Part shown: piece by piece, positions 1 to 9,379 of the stretch
How the letters are laid out: the number at the start of each line of letters is the position of its first letter
How positions within the stretch are numbered: position 1 is the first letter of the stretch
From: Halomonas sp. ML-15
GTDB lineage: Bacteria; Pseudomonadota; Gammaproteobacteria; Pseudomonadales; Halomonadaceae
DNA: 64,000 bases
Assembly (NCBI RefSeq): GCF_014779595.1
Contig: NZ_JACXZT010000015.1
Span: 17,294-81,293, forward strand
Direction of reading: 5' to 3'
The notes under the pieces: generated by a model
Databases searched by the model: none
What the model was told of the DNA's origin: nothing
Seen by the model: the letters and a program-made list of their open reading frames with translations, nothing else
Program-made: the position numbers and the translations under genes

Positions 1-1678
1 AGTTGATGCTGGCGTAGAGCGAAAAGAAACGCGCCAGCACGCTGCCAAACAGATACAGGCTGCCCTCGTCGCCGAACGCGTCCTGATCCAGGGTCATCAC
101 CGAGCGCAGCCCCCGCACCGGCAAGCCGCGCGCCAGGCGGTCGATGGACGTGGTCTCGATCGCCACGATCCCGGCCAGGCGTTTCTGGGCAATGCGCTCG
201 GCCTGGCGGTCGACCAGCGCGCGGAAGTCGTAGGCGCGCAGCACCGAGCAGAGCGCATCGCGCTCGAGCAGCGACAGGTAGTTGAGCGACAGATTGGAGA
301 TCAGCGTCCACAGCAGGCTGCCGTCCAGGGTCGGACGCAGTGCCGGTGTCGGTCGGGTGATATTGCGAAAGCCGGCGTAGGCCGGACTATCTTCGGTGGG
401 TACGCAGATATCCCCCACCGTGAGCCGCTCGGGCAGCCCGCGATTGCTGCAGGTCAGGCGCAGCGAGACGGTCTCGCGTAGCCCCAGGCAACTGCGCTCG
501 TCGCCACGCACGAAGGCGATGTCGTGGTCGAAGCCGTCGCCGCGCAGGCTGTCGCGCACGCGCACCCGGTAGTAGAGCGCCTCGCGCTGGCGGTCGCGCT
601 CGATCTGATGCTGGAAACTCTCGAACGGCACATAGTTGCGCGGCTCGCCGCGCACCTTGCCCGACTCGCTCTCCAGCCAGCCGTGCACCGCATCGACGCT
701 GAATACCTCGTAGTGGGCGGGGTAGCGACTGCTGGGGTGAATGCGGTATTCGCTGCGCTCACCGTTGAGGTCGACCGGATCGGCGTCATGGGAGAACAGG
801 TTGATGGCCGGCGAGCAGTAGAGCGCCAGATGCTCGTCGCGCACCTTGGCATCCGCCGGCAGGGTGCGCGAGAACACCAGCCGCAGCGTGACCCGCTCGG
901 CATGCTGCGCCGGCAGGTGATCGCCCAGGCCGACCAGATCGAAGAACTGGAACGCCTCGGGGAAGCAGAGGTACTCCTGCAGAATGCGGTAGCCCTGATA
1001 GACGTTGCGCGGATAGGGCAGCAGCGCATCCTCGCGGGAGAAGCCCACCGGCTGTAGCAGCCGCTTGGGCAGCGCCACCCGTTGACCATCCACCTCGAGT
1101 TCGAGTCGCGCCAGATAGTGGCTTAGCCACAGATAGAGGGTGCGCGCGGTATAGCCGTCGCCGCCCAGGTGCAGGCGCAGATCGTCGACACCCAGCGCAT
1201 CCAGTGGCTGATCGCTGTGCACGTCCAGCGCCAGCTCGACCACCGAGGCCTCCCGCGAGTGGCGCGCCTCGACCCCGGCATGGGCCAGGGGATAGAGGGT
1301 CACCTCGTGGCAGGTGCGAAAGCGACACGCCGTGCCCTCCACCGGCCGGCTGGCCAGGGCGGTACCCCGCGGCACCTGCTGGCGCGCGCTGAGCGCGTGC
1401 CAGGTCGGGGTGAACTGCACCACCGTCATGCTCGGCACCGGGCGCAGATAGTTGGGCCACAGCATGCCGAGCAGCGAGTGAGTCAGCTCGGGAAACTCAT
1501 CCTCGACCTTCTCGCGCATGCGCCCGGTGAGAAAGGCGAAACCCTCGAGCAGCCGCTCGACGTCGGGGTCGGTGCTGCGCTCGGACAGAAAACGGCTAAG
1601 GCCGGGATTGCCCTCGGCAAATTCCCGTCCCTGACGTTTCAGGAAATTGAGCTCGTCTCGATAGTAGCGATTGAGCAT
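1..1678 (-). CDS. tssF: T6SS baseplate protein TssF (partial)
   Basis: This is the N-terminal 559 residues of TssF (VasA/ImpG family), the baseplate subunit that with TssG builds the wedges around the TssK/TssE platform of the type VI secretion apparatus. The protein opens with LNRYYRDELNFLKRQGREFA, the family signature, and continues through the typical FLTGRMREKVEDEFPEL stretch. The reading frame is open to the left edge, so only a short C-terminal piece of the usual ~600 residues is missing. ATG at 1678 is the only plausible start: the next ATG upstream is out of frame. It follows tssE by 23 bp in the tssBCEF order. Identification is firm; the 3' end is unseen. Confidence 0.93.
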   Translation of the reverse strand, partial: MLNRYYRDELNFLKRQGREFAEGNPGLSRFLSERSTDPDVERLLEGFAFLTGRMREKVEDEFPELTHSLLGMLWPNYLRPVPSMTVVQFTPTWHALSARQQVPRGTALASRPVEGTACRFRTCHEVTLYPLAHAGVEARHSREASVVELALDVHSDQPLDALGVDDLRLHLGGDGYTARTLYLWLSHYLARLELEVDGQRVALPKRLLQPVGFSREDALLPYPRNVYQGYRILQEYLCFPEAFQFFDLVGLGDHLPAQHAERVTLRLVFSRTLPADAKVRDEHLALYCSPAINLFSHDADPVDLNGERSEYRIHPSSRYPAHYEVFSVDAVHGWLESESGKVRGEPRNYVPFESFQHQIERDRQREALYYRVRVRDSLRGDGFDHDIAFVRGDERSCLGLRETVSLRLTCSNRGLPERLTVGDICVPTEDSPAYAGFRNITRPTPALRPTLDGSLLWTLISNLSLNYLSLLERDALCSVLRAYDFRALVDRQAERIAQKRLAGIVAIETTSIDRLARGLPVRGLRSVMTLDQDAFGDEGSLYLFGSVLARFFSLYASIN

Positions 1679-1701
1679 GCGGGCCTCGGTGACATCGGCA
1701 C

Positions 1702-2133
1702 TCAGTCAAGACACTGGTAGCGCTTGTTGTTGAGCAGCAGGTCGATGGTGGTCTGGGCATTCTCCCGGCCCAGGGCCAGGGTGGCATGCACCTGAAAGTG
1801 CAGCTGCAGGGGGTCGCCGTGATTGGGCACCGACTCGACCTCGACGCGGCTGACCCGGGGCTCGAAGCGCTCGATACACTGACGTATCGCGCGCTGGATA
1901 CTGAGCTCCAGGTCGAGCACGCCGATGGTGGCGTCATTGAAGTCGAGCAGTCCCAACGCCGGGGCACACTCGCTGTGCCCCGGGTGGCTGTTGAGCAGAT
2001 CCACCAGATGCCGCTTGATCGACTCCACGGTCTCGCCGAGATCAGGCTCGCCTACCGCAACCTCCGCCTGTTCGGGCACCGCCAGGCGCTCGAACAGGCG
2101 GCGCCCTAGCACGCCGCCAGTGTGATAAGCCAT
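1702..2133 (-). CDS. tssE: T6SS baseplate protein TssE (gp25-like)
   Basis: A 143-residue protein of the gp25/TssE family, the lysozyme-like baseplate component homologous to phage T4 gp25 that links the baseplate to the contractile sheath. Family features are the N-terminal LFERL segment, the central LLDFNDATIG segment, and the C-terminal half with RFEPRVSRVEVESVP, which matches the conserved 'EPRL..v.V' strand of gp25 proteins. Length is normal. It starts 15 bp after tssC and ends 23 bp before tssF, so it is translated from one tssBCEF transcript. The assignment rests on family resemblance and on position between tssC and tssF. Confidence 0.92.
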   Translation of the reverse strand: MAYHTGGVLGRRLFERLAVPEQAEVAVGEPDLGETVESIKRHLVDLLNSHPGHSECAPALGLLDFNDATIGVLDLELSIQRAIRQCIERFEPRVSRVEVESVPNHGDPLQLHFQVHATLALGRENAQTTIDLLLNNKRYQCLD

Positions 2134-2148
2134 GGCGGTGGCGCTCCC

Positions 2149-3630
2149 TTATTCCTTGTCGAGGCGCCCGACCAGCGACAGCTCGAAGTTGGCGCCCATG
2201 TACTTGAAGTGGGGGCGCACGGCCAGCGAGACCTGGTACCAGCCCGGCTCGCCTTCGACGTCGGAGACCTGGATCGAGGCAGCGCGCAGCGGCCGGCGGC
2301 TGCGCACGTCAGCCGGCGGATTCTCCTGGTCGGCCACGTACTGGCGAATCCAGGCGTTGAGCTCGCGCTCGAGGTCCTGGCGCTCCTTCCAGGAGCCGAT
2401 CTGCTCGCGCTGCAGCACCTTGATGTAGTGGGCCAGGCGATTGATGATGAACATGTAGGGCAGCTGAGTGCCGAGCTTGAAGTTGGTCTCGGCGGCCTTG
2501 CCCTCGGCGGTGTTGGGGAAGACCTTGGGCTTCTGCACCGAGTTGGCGGAGAAGAAGGCGGCGTTGTCGCTGCCCTTGCGCATGGTCAGTGAGATAAAGC
2601 CCTCTTCGGCCATCTCGAACTCACGCCGATCGGTGACCAGCACCTCGGTGGGTATCTTGGCCTGCACCTGACCCAGCGCCTCGTAGGTGTGCACCGGCAG
2701 ATTCTCCACCGCGCCACCGCTCTGCGGGCCGATGATATTGGGGCACCAGCGGTACTTGGCGAAGCTGTCCGTCAAGCGCTCGGCAAGCAGGTAGGCGGTA
2801 TTGCCCCACAGGTAGTGTTCGTGGTCTTCGCTGACGGTTTCGCGATAGTTGAAGCTCTTGACCGGATTCTCGACCGGGTCGTAGGGCATCCGCAGCAGGA
2901 AGCGCGGCGCAGTCAGGCCCAGGTAGCGGGCGTCTTCCGATTCGCGCAGGCTGCGCCAGCGGGCGTACTTGGGCCCCTCGAAGATCGCCTTGAAATCCTT
3001 GATGTTGGGCAGTTCCTCGAAGCTGTCGACACCGAAGAAGCTGGGCGCCACCGAGGAGAGGAAGGGGGCGTGGGCCATGGCCCCTACCGCCGAGGTGTAC
3101 TGCAGCAGCTTGATATCCGGGGTCGAGGGCGAGAAGTCGTAGTGGCCGATGATCCCGCCCACCGGCTCGCCGCCAAACTGGCCGTAGCCGGAAGCGTAGA
3201 CGTGCTGGTAGAGGCCGCTTTGGCTCAACTCCGGGGCGAACTCGAAGTCTTCGAGCAGCTCCTCCTTGGTGGCATGCAGCAGGTCGAGCTTGATGTTCTC
3301 GCGGAAGTCGGTGCGGTCGACCAGCAGCTTGAGGCCGCGCCAAGCCGACTCGATCTGCTGGAAACCCTGGTCATGAAGGATCTCGTCGACCTGGCCGCCA
3401 ATCTTGCGGTCGAGTTCGACGATCATGCGATCGACGACCGACTTGTTGACCTGAGGCGCTTCGCTGTCACTGTTCAGCAACTCGGCGATAAACGCCGCCA
3501 CGCCCTGCTTGGCAACATCGTAGCCCTCGTCGGCCGGCGCCATGCGCGTCTGCGCCATGACCTGGTCAAGAAGGGATTCCTCGGCCACGGCCTCGGCGGC
3601 CTGGCCCTGCTGCTGTGCCGTATCACTCAT
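2149..3630 (-). CDS. tssC: T6SS contractile sheath large subunit TssC
   Basis: A 493-residue TssC/VipB protein, the large subunit of the contractile sheath that wraps the Hcp tube and is recycled by ClpV. Typical family segments are visible: FQQIESAWRGLKLLVDRTDF near residue 90, a GEPVGGIIGHYDFS stretch, an 'FEGPKYARWRSLRESEDARY' region, and a C-terminal PGWYQVSLAVRPHFKYMG module ending in LSLVGRLDKE. Length agrees with the usual ~495 residues. It lies 57 bp downstream of tssB, its obligate partner. No hcp gene lies between tssC and tssE, unlike some Pseudomonas clusters. Confidence 0.96.
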   Translation of the reverse strand: MSDTAQQQGQAAEAVAEESLLDQVMAQTRMAPADEGYDVAKQGVAAFIAELLNSDSEAPQVNKSVVDRMIVELDRKIGGQVDEILHDQGFQQIESAWRGLKLLVDRTDFRENIKLDLLHATKEELLEDFEFAPELSQSGLYQHVYASGYGQFGGEPVGGIIGHYDFSPSTPDIKLLQYTSAVGAMAHAPFLSSVAPSFFGVDSFEELPNIKDFKAIFEGPKYARWRSLRESEDARYLGLTAPRFLLRMPYDPVENPVKSFNYRETVSEDHEHYLWGNTAYLLAERLTDSFAKYRWCPNIIGPQSGGAVENLPVHTYEALGQVQAKIPTEVLVTDRREFEMAEEGFISLTMRKGSDNAAFFSANSVQKPKVFPNTAEGKAAETNFKLGTQLPYMFIINRLAHYIKVLQREQIGSWKERQDLERELNAWIRQYVADQENPPADVRSRRPLRAASIQVSDVEGEPGWYQVSLAVRPHFKYMGANFELSLVGRLDKE

Positions 3631-3687
3631 CTCAATGCCTCGAATTCATCGGTGACCGCAGCGCCCAAGCGGGCGCCAGCGGAGAAA

Positions 3688-4203
3688 TCAGCTGTCGCCC
3701 TTGCCGTCGCCGTCGCCGTCGAGCAGTTCGAGCTCGGCCAGCAGCTGCTGACGCGCCTCGTCGCTCTCCAGCAGTTTCTGCAGCCGATCGCGGAACGCCG
3801 GCACGTTACCCAGCGGCCCCTTGAGGGCGACCAGCGCCTCGCGCAGCTCGACCAGCTTGCGCAGCTCGGGCACCTGACGGGCAACGCTGTCCGGCGCGAA
3901 ATCGTTGAGCGACTTGAATTCGAGATTCACCGCCAGATCGGCAGCATCATCGCCATCGGTCAGGCGATTGGGCACGCTGGCCTGCAGGCCGAGCCCGGCC
4001 TCGCGCATCACCGACTGGAAATTGTTCTTGTCGACCGAGACCGCATCGCGCTCTTCGATCGGCGTTTCCTCGGCACCGCCCTTGAAGTCACCTACCACCA
4101 GCAGCTTCAGCGGCAGCTCGGTCTCCGCCTGCTGGTCACCGGTGGCCGGCACGTACTTGATGTTGATGCGCTCTTTTGGCGCGACCGTCCCTTCCTTCGC
4201 CAT
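3688..4203 (-). CDS. tssB: T6SS contractile sheath small subunit TssB
   Basis: A 171-residue TssB/VipA protein, the small sheath subunit that co-polymerises with TssC. It opens with the conserved APKERINIKYVPATGDQQAE, followed by ELPLKLLVVGDFKG and the 'NFQSVMREAGLGL' and 'LEFKSLNDFAPDSVARQVPE' segments. A longer frame extends upstream, but ATG at 4203 is preceded by GGGAGGG at good spacing and begins exactly where homology starts. It is the first gene of the leftward T6SS operon. Oddity: the last residues read ELLDGDGDGKGDS, an Asp/Gly run that fits the DxDxDG core of a calcium-binding loop and is not part of the family core. Confidence 0.95.
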   Translation of the reverse strand: MAKEGTVAPKERINIKYVPATGDQQAETELPLKLLVVGDFKGGAEETPIEERDAVSVDKNNFQSVMREAGLGLQASVPNRLTDGDDAADLAVNLEFKSLNDFAPDSVARQVPELRKLVELREALVALKGPLGNVPAFRDRLQKLLESDEARQQLLAELELLDGDGDGKGDS

Positions 4204-4568
4204 GCGACGACCCTCCCTGCGATGAATCCGGAATACTTGTTTCGAGGGCGCGAGGGTAGGCAGATGACGACATGCAAACCAGTAGGGGGTATCAGCATGG
4301 TGAGTCGCACACCGCCCCATCGAAACAATGGATAATCGCTACAAATAGGAGAAATTCATCGCTTTTCGTCTCAAAAAACTGGAATTAAAGGGTCTATTTC
4401 TATCTTTGAAATTCCCCTGGATTACATTAAATGTCAGCAATGTCTTACATAACAAAGCGGCAATGTCGCCGCCCAATCTCATCGATAACGTCGTTTTCAA
4501 TCGTCGCTCACGCAGGCTGGGCAATCTTTTAAATAAACAGAGGGAATAAGGAAGGAAATAAAAGCGCT
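4204..4568. other. AT-rich intergenic region ahead of the T6SS operon
   Basis: About 365 bp without a convincing gene lies between tssB and the terminator after dxs. The stretch 4320-4570 is clearly richer in A and T than its surroundings. This is where the T6SS promoter should lie, reading leftward. I looked for a sigma-54 -24/-12 pair and did not find a good match. A 61-codon frame inside lacks recognisable features and I do not call it. Confidence 0.5.
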
Positions 4569-4594
4569 AAAAAACCCCGACCAGAGGCCGGGGC
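4569..4594 (-). terminator. Rho-independent terminator of dxs
   Basis: Read on the minus strand, an 8-bp stem CCCCGGCC / GGTCGGGG (one G-U pair, loop TCT) is followed by six T residues. It lies about 35 bp past the dxs stop codon and closes the xseB-ispA-dxs operon. Confidence 0.85.
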
Positions 4595-4630
4595 GTTGTT
4601 ATCACGCAGGCTGTGACAGCCGTGGGCGAA

Positions 4631-6544
4631 TCAGCCGCCCGCTAGCCGGTGCCGAATCGCCGCTTCGATGCCGGCAGCATCGAGCCCGCACTCGGCCAGC
4701 AGCTCGGCCGGCTTGCCGTGCTCGACGAAGGCGTCGGGCAAGCCGAGATTGAGCACTTCGACCTGCACGCCCTCGGCGGCCAGCAGCTCGTTGACCGCCG
4801 CGCCGGCGCCACCGGCCACCACGTTCTCCTCCAGCGTCACCAGCAGCGCATGGTCGCGGGCCGCGGTGAGCACGGCGTCGCGGTCCAGCGGCTTTATCGA
4901 GCGCATATTGAAATGACTGGCATCGAGCCGTTCGGCGATCTCGGCCGCCGGCGCATTGAGGCTGCCGAAAGCCAGCAGTGCCACTTTTTGTCCCTGGCGT
5001 CGATGCTCGGCGCAGCCAATCTCGATGGGGTCGAGATGCTCGGGAATCTCGCTGCCGGGGCCGGTGCCCCGCGGGTAGCGCACCGCCGCCGGGCCGGGGT
5101 GATGGTAGGCGGCGCTGAGCATGGCACGGCATTCGGCTTCGTCGGCGGGCGCCAGCACCACCATCCCCGGCACGCAGCGCAGGAAGGAGAGGTCCATGCT
5201 GCCGTGGTGGGTGGGGCCATCCTCACCCACCAGGCCGGCGCGATCGATGGCGAAGGTAACGTCGAGCGACTGCACCGCCACATCATGGATCAGCTGATCG
5301 TAGCCGCGCTGCAGGAAGGTCGAGTAGATCGCCACCACCGGCTTGGCAGCTTCGCAGGCCATGCCCGCCGCCAGCGTCACCGCGTGCTGTTCGGCGATGG
5401 CCACATCGAAGTAGCGCTCAGGGTACTCCCGGGAGAAGCGGATCAGGTCGGAGCCTTCACGCATCGCCGGGGTGATGCCGATCAAGCGTTGGTCGGCGGC
5501 GGCCATATCGCAGATCCAGTCGCCGAAGACGTTGCAATACTTGCGCGGCTTCGGACGCAGTAGATCGTTGCGCGGCGCCTTGGCGACGGGCGGCGGCGTG
5601 TCGCCGTTCTTCTCCAGCTTGGTGATCGCATGGAAGCCGATGGGATCGGCCTCGGCGGGCTGGAAACCGCGCCCTTTACGGGTCTTCACATGGAGAAACT
5701 GCGGGCCGTCGAGGTCGCGCATATTGCCCAGCGCATGGGTCAGGGCATCGAGGTCGTGGCCATCGATGGGCCCGATATAGTTGAAGCCCATCTCCTCGAA
5801 CAGCGTGGCCGGGCTGATCATGCCCTTCATATGCTCTTCGGTGCGCCGCGCCAGCTCCAGCGCGCCGGGCAGGTGCGACAGCACCCGCTTGCTGTTCTCG
5901 CGCATCGCGGTATAGGGCTTGCTGGCCAGGATCCGCGCCAGGTAACTGGCGATGCCGCCCACGTTCTCGGAGATCGACATCTCGTTGTCGTTGAGCACCA
6001 CCAGCAGGTTGGCGTCGACGTGGCCGGCGTGGGCCAGCGCCTCGAAGGCCATGCCGGCGGTCAGCGCCCCGTCGCCGATCACCGCACATACGCGGCGCCG
6101 CTCGCCGCGGACGCGGGCGGCCAGCGCCATGCCCAGCGCCGCCGAGATCGAGGTGCTGGAGTGTCCCACGCCGAAGGTGTCGTATTCCGACTCGGCGCGG
6201 CGTGGAAACGCCGCCAGGCCGCCGTACTGGCGAATGCCGAGCATCGCCTCGCGGCGCCCGGTGAGGATCTTGTGCGGATAGGCCTGATGGCCGACGTCCC
6301 ACACCAACCGGTCATGGGGCGTGCTGAGGGCGTGATGCAGCGCTACGGTCAACTCGACCACACCCAGCCCGGCGCCGAAGTGGCCACCGCTGCAGCCCAC
6401 GCTGTAGAGCAGGTAGGCACGCAGCTCATCGGCCACCTGAGCCAGCTGAACCGCACTCATGGCGCGCAGCCCGGCCGGGGTATCGAGCGTGTCGAGCAGC
6501 GGCGTGGCCGGGCGCTCAGCGGGAATTTCGTCGAACAGCTTCAT
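4631..6544 (-). CDS. dxs: 1-deoxy-D-xylulose-5-phosphate synthase
   Basis: DXP synthase condenses pyruvate and glyceraldehyde 3-phosphate with thiamine diphosphate, the first step of the MEP route to isoprenoids. The 637-residue protein has the expected pieces: a [16 protein letters not shown] segment with the conserved histidine, the [14 protein letters not shown]hDP/Mg motif, the central [16 protein letters not shown] with the catalytic glutamate, and a transketolase-like C-terminal domain. Length is standard (E. coli 620). It is last in the xseB-ispA-dxs operon, 12 bp after ispA, so two isoprenoid steps are co-transcribed. Start ATG at 6544 gives [12 protein letters not shown]. Confidence 0.97.
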   Translation of the reverse strand: MKLFDEIPAERPATPLLDTLDTPAGLRAMSAVQLAQVADELRAYLLYSVGCSGGHFGAGLGVVELTVALHHALSTPHDRLVWDVGHQAYPHKILTGRREAMLGIRQYGGLAAFPRRAESEYDTFGVGHSSTSISAALGMALAARVRGERRRVCAVIGDGALTAGMAFEALAHAGHVDANLLVVLNDNEMSISENVGGIASYLARILASKPYTAMRENSKRVLSHLPGALELARRTEEHMKGMISPATLFEEMGFNYIGPIDGHDLDALTHALGNMRDLDGPQFLHVKTRKGRGFQPAEADPIGFHAITKLEKNGDTPPPVAKAPRNDLLRPKPRKYCNVFGDWICDMAAADQRLIGITPAMREGSDLIRFSREYPERYFDVAIAEQHAVTLAAGMACEAAKPVVAIYSTFLQRGYDQLIHDVAVQSLDVTFAIDRAGLVGEDGPTHHGSMDLSFLRCVPGMVVLAPADEAECRAMLSAAYHHPGPAAVRYPRGTGPGSEIPEHLDPIEIGCAEHRRQGQKVALLAFGSLNAPAAEIAERLDASHFNMRSIKPLDRDAVLTAARDHALLVTLEENVVAGGAGAAVNELLAAEGVQVEVLNLGLPDAFVEHGKPAELLAECGLDAAGIEAAIRHRLAGG

Positions 6545-6556
6545 GGAATACCGTCG

Positions 6557-7447
6557 TCAGTGGTCGCGCTCGATCATGTAACGCGCCAGCTCGGCGAGTG
6601 CCGCACCGCGCTCACCGAGCGGCGCCAGCGCCGCCAGGGCGTCATCGAGCAGCCCGTCGGCCTTGGCGCGGGCGCCAGTCAGGCCTAGCAGGCTAGGATA
6701 AGTCGGCTTGTCGCGTGCGGCGTCGGCCCCGGAGGCTTTGCCCAGTACCTGGGTGTCGCCGATGACATCGAGCACGTCGTCGTGAATCTGAAAGGCCAGA
6801 CCGATGGCCTCGCCATAGGCGACCAGTGCCGCCAGCCGCGGATCGTCCTCGGCGACGGCGGTCAGCCCACCCAGGCGCAGTGCGGCGCTTATCAGCGCGC
6901 CGGTCTTGTGGCGGTGCATGTTCGCCAGGGCCTCGACATCGGGCTGCCCTCCCACTGCGGCCAGGTCCAGCGCCTGCCCGGCCACCATACCATTGCGGCC
7001 AGCGGCCTCGGCCAGAGTACGCATCAGGGCCCCCAGGCGCGGCGACGCGCTGCCGGCCAGCACTTCGAACGCCAGTGTCTGCAAGGCATCGCCGGCGAGG
7101 ATCGCCGTGGCCTCGTCGAAGGCCTTGTGCAGGGTAGGCTGACCGCGGCGCAGGTCGTCATCGTCCATCGCCGGCAGGTCGTCGTGGACCAGCGAATAGG
7201 CGTGGATCAGCTCGATGGCCACCGCCGGCACGTCGAGGTCGGCATCCGCCGCCCCCAGAGCCCGCCCGGCAGCATATACCAATACCGGCCGCAGCCGCTT
7301 GCCGCCACCCAGCACGGCGTAGCGCATGGCGGCCTCGAGGCGCGGTTCGACGGGGCGTTGCGCCTGCCAGAGCGCCTCCAGGCAGGCATCGACTCGCGCC
7401 CGATCCTCGCCGAGGCGCAGCGCCAACGATGACGCCTTGGCCGTCAC
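6557..7447 (-). CDS. ispA: Farnesyl (polyprenyl) diphosphate synthase
   Basis: A 296-residue short-chain trans-prenyl diphosphate synthase making geranyl then farnesyl diphosphate from IPP and DMAPP. Both aspartate-rich motifs are intact: [14 protein letters not shown] (first motif) and DDVLDVIGD (second motif). [10 protein letters not shown] supplies the substrate-binding lysine and arginines. The start is GTG at 7447, overlapping the xseB stop by four bases (GTGA), a sign of translational coupling. The xseB-ispA-dxs order is the usual gammaproteobacterial one. Confidence 0.96.
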   Translation of the reverse strand: MTAKASSLALRLGEDRARVDACLEALWQAQRPVEPRLEAAMRYAVLGGGKRLRPVLVYAAGRALGAADADLDVPAVAIELIHAYSLVHDDLPAMDDDDLRRGQPTLHKAFDEATAILAGDALQTLAFEVLAGSASPRLGALMRTLAEAAGRNGMVAGQALDLAAVGGQPDVEALANMHRHKTGALISAALRLGGLTAVAEDDPRLAALVAYGEAIGLAFQIHDDVLDVIGDTQVLGKASGADAARDKPTYPSLLGLTGARAKADGLLDDALAALAPLGERGAALAELARYMIERDH

Positions 7448-7707
7448 CGCGCTGCACCCTCGGCACCGAACGGCGCCTCGCCGAGCTCGCCGCTAGGCTG
7501 CTCGACCAGCTGCCGCACCTTGAGTTCGGCGGCGTCTAGACGCTGCTGGGCATCGCGGGTCAGACCCACCCCCTGCTCGAAGGCGGCCAGCGAGTCTTCC
7601 AACGACAGTGCGCCGGATTCGAGCCGCGCCACCAACGCTTCGAGGCGTTCGAGGGTGGCGGCGAAATCCTGCGGTGCCTGGGGGGTATCAGCCGGGGTAT
7701 CGACCAT
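7444..7707 (-). CDS. xseB: Exodeoxyribonuclease VII small subunit
   Basis: XseB is the small subunit that combines with XseA to form exonuclease VII, which degrades single-stranded DNA from both ends. The 87-residue protein has the family core [33 protein letters not shown], a helical hairpin. The frame stays open upstream to 7836, but ATG at 7707 ([10 protein letters not shown]) directly precedes the conserved core and gives the usual length. The stop overlaps the ispA start. It is the first gene of the operon, divergent from serA. Confidence 0.94.
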   Translation of the reverse strand: MVDTPADTPQAPQDFAATLERLEALVARLESGALSLEDSLAAFEQGVGLTRDAQQRLDAAELKVRQLVEQPSGELGEAPFGAEGAAR

Positions 7708-7868
7708 GGCGTCTATTGCTCTTCGCACGTGTGAAAGTGATGCCACAGTATACACGCTCCACCCCGGGGGTCGTCTGCCCCGGTGATGCCACCCTGTACA
7801 TGCAGCGCGCTCATAGTGTCGGCGCAGGATTTTCATCGCCGCCGCCGGCCGAGGCGCGGTTCGGCTGT

Positions 7869-7877
7869 GCTAGGATA
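7869..7877 (+). promoter_or_regulatory. Possible extended -10 promoter of serA
   Basis: TGCTAGGAT fits an extended -10 (TGn followed by a TAnnnT hexamer), about 80 bp ahead of the serA ATG. No good -35 is visible, which an extended -10 can tolerate. It is a weak, sequence-only call. Confidence 0.3.
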
Positions 7878-7955
7878 GCGACCCTGTTGCAACAGGCTCA
7901 CCACGATACCTATACCGATAGCAAGCGGCACGACCGCGCAAGGGTTGATTCGACG

Positions 7956-9206
7956 ATGGCCAAAACGTCCCTGGACAAGAGCAAGATCAAGATCCTGCTG
8001 CTAGAGGGCGTCCACCAGAGTGCGGTGGACAACTTCCTGAACGCCGGTTACACCAACATCGAGCACCTGACGACGTCCCTGGATGAAGAGACGCTGATCG
8101 ACAAGATCCGTGACGTCCACTTCCTCGGCATTCGCTCGCGTACCCAGCTCACCCAGCGGGTGTTCGATGCCGCCGAAAAGCTCGCCGCGGTGGGTTGTTT
8201 CTGTATCGGCACCAATCAGGTCGACCTTGGCGCGGCGCTGACTCGCGGCATTCCGGTCTTCAACGCGCCCTACTCCAACACCCGCTCGGTGGCAGAGCTG
8301 GTACTGGCCGAAGCGATCATGCTGCTGCGCGGCATTCCCGAGAAGAGCGCTCGCGCCCACGAGGGCGGCTGGCTGAAGTCGGCCAAGAACTCCCACGAGG
8401 CGCGTGGCAAGACGCTGGGTATCGTGGGCTACGGCAGCATCGGCGCGCAGCTCTCGGTGCTCGCCGAGTCGCTGGGCCTCGACGTCATCTACTACGACGT
8501 GGTGACCAAGCTGGGCATGGGCAACGCCCGCCAGGTGGCCAGCCTCGAAGAGCTGCTGGCACGCGCCGACGTGGTCAGCCTGCACGTCCCCGAGCTGCCC
8601 TCGACCAAGTGGATGATCGGCCGTGAGCAGATCGCCCTGATGAAGCAGGGTGGCATCCTGATCAACGCCTCGCGTGGCTCGGTGGTGGTGATCGAGGAGC
8701 TCGCCGAGGCGCTCAAGGCCGGCAAGCTGCTGGGCGCGGCCATCGATGTCTTCCCGGTCGAGCCCAAGGGCAACAACGAGGAGTTCGAGAGCCCGCTGCG
8801 CGGTCTGCCCAACGTGATCCTGACGCCCCACGTCGGCGGCTCGACCCTCGAGGCCCAGGAGAACATCGGCGTCGAGGTCTCCGAGAAGCTGATCACCTAC
8901 TCCGACAACGGCACCACCGTGACCTCGGTCAACTTCCCCGAGGTGGCGCTGCCGGCACACCCGGACAAGCATCGCCTGCTGCACATTCACGACAACGTGC
9001 CCGGGGTGCTGTCCGAGCTCAACCGCGTACTGTCGGAGAACGGCATCAATATCTCCGGCCAGTACCTGCAGACCAACGAGAAGGTCGGCTACGTGGTCAT
9101 CGACGTCGACAAGGCCTACGGCCCCCAGGCGCTCAAGGCACTCAAGCAGGTCGAGCACACCCTGCGCGTGAGGGTGCTCTACTCGGAGACCAACTTCGAG
9201 GATTGA
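7956..9206 (+). CDS. serA: D-3-phosphoglycerate dehydrogenase
   Basis: SerA oxidises 3-phosphoglycerate to 3-phosphohydroxypyruvate, the committed step of serine synthesis. The 416-residue protein has a split substrate domain, the NAD-binding core with GIVGYGSIGAQLSVLAESLG, the catalytic histidine in LTPHVGGSTLEAQENIG, and a C-terminal ACT domain from about residue 340 (LHIHDNVPGVLSELNRVLSE), the serine feedback site. Architecture and length match the E. coli type (410 residues). A longer open frame exists upstream, but ATG at 7956 starts the conserved MAKTSLDKSKIKILLLEG. It is monocistronic, with a strong terminator 25 bp after the stop. Confidence 0.97.
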   Translation: MAKTSLDKSKIKILLLEGVHQSAVDNFLNAGYTNIEHLTTSLDEETLIDKIRDVHFLGIRSRTQLTQRVFDAAEKLAAVGCFCIGTNQVDLGAALTRGIPVFNAPYSNTRSVAELVLAEAIMLLRGIPEKSARAHEGGWLKSAKNSHEARGKTLGIVGYGSIGAQLSVLAESLGLDVIYYDVVTKLGMGNARQVASLEELLARADVVSLHVPELPSTKWMIGREQIALMKQGGILINASRGSVVVIEELAEALKAGKLLGAAIDVFPVEPKGNNEEFESPLRGLPNVILTPHVGGSTLEAQENIGVEVSEKLITYSDNGTTVTSVNFPEVALPAHPDKHRLLHIHDNVPGVLSELNRVLSENGINISGQYLQTNEKVGYVVIDVDKAYGPQALKALKQVEHTLRVRVLYSETNFED

Positions 9207-9230
9207 GCCCACGCTGACCGCTGCACCATG

Positions 9231-9265
9231 AGGCCCCGTTCACCGCCGGTGAACGGGGCCTTGTT
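9231..9265 (+). terminator. Rho-independent terminator of serA
   Basis: A perfect 14-bp stem AGGCCCCGTTCACC / GGTGAACGGGGCCT with a 3-base loop (9231-9261) is followed by TGTTGT. It lies just after the serA stop. Confidence 0.88.
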
Positions 9266-9379
9266 GTCTGCGCTTGACCTTGATCAACCGCTGGTGGATG
9301 CAGCCGGCCCCGCGCTTGAGTAAAATGCCCACCTCAACCCATGGTCCGCCCTTTGCGAGGGCGACTACCAGGAGGCCAC

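Noticed and set aside
4240..4330. Sigma-54 promoter for the T6SS operon
   Set aside because: A TTGCA is present on the minus strand, but no GG at the required -24 spacing.
4339..4524. 61-codon frame in the tssB-dxs gap
   Set aside because: No recognisable family, no clear ribosome binding site, and a base composition typical of a promoter region.
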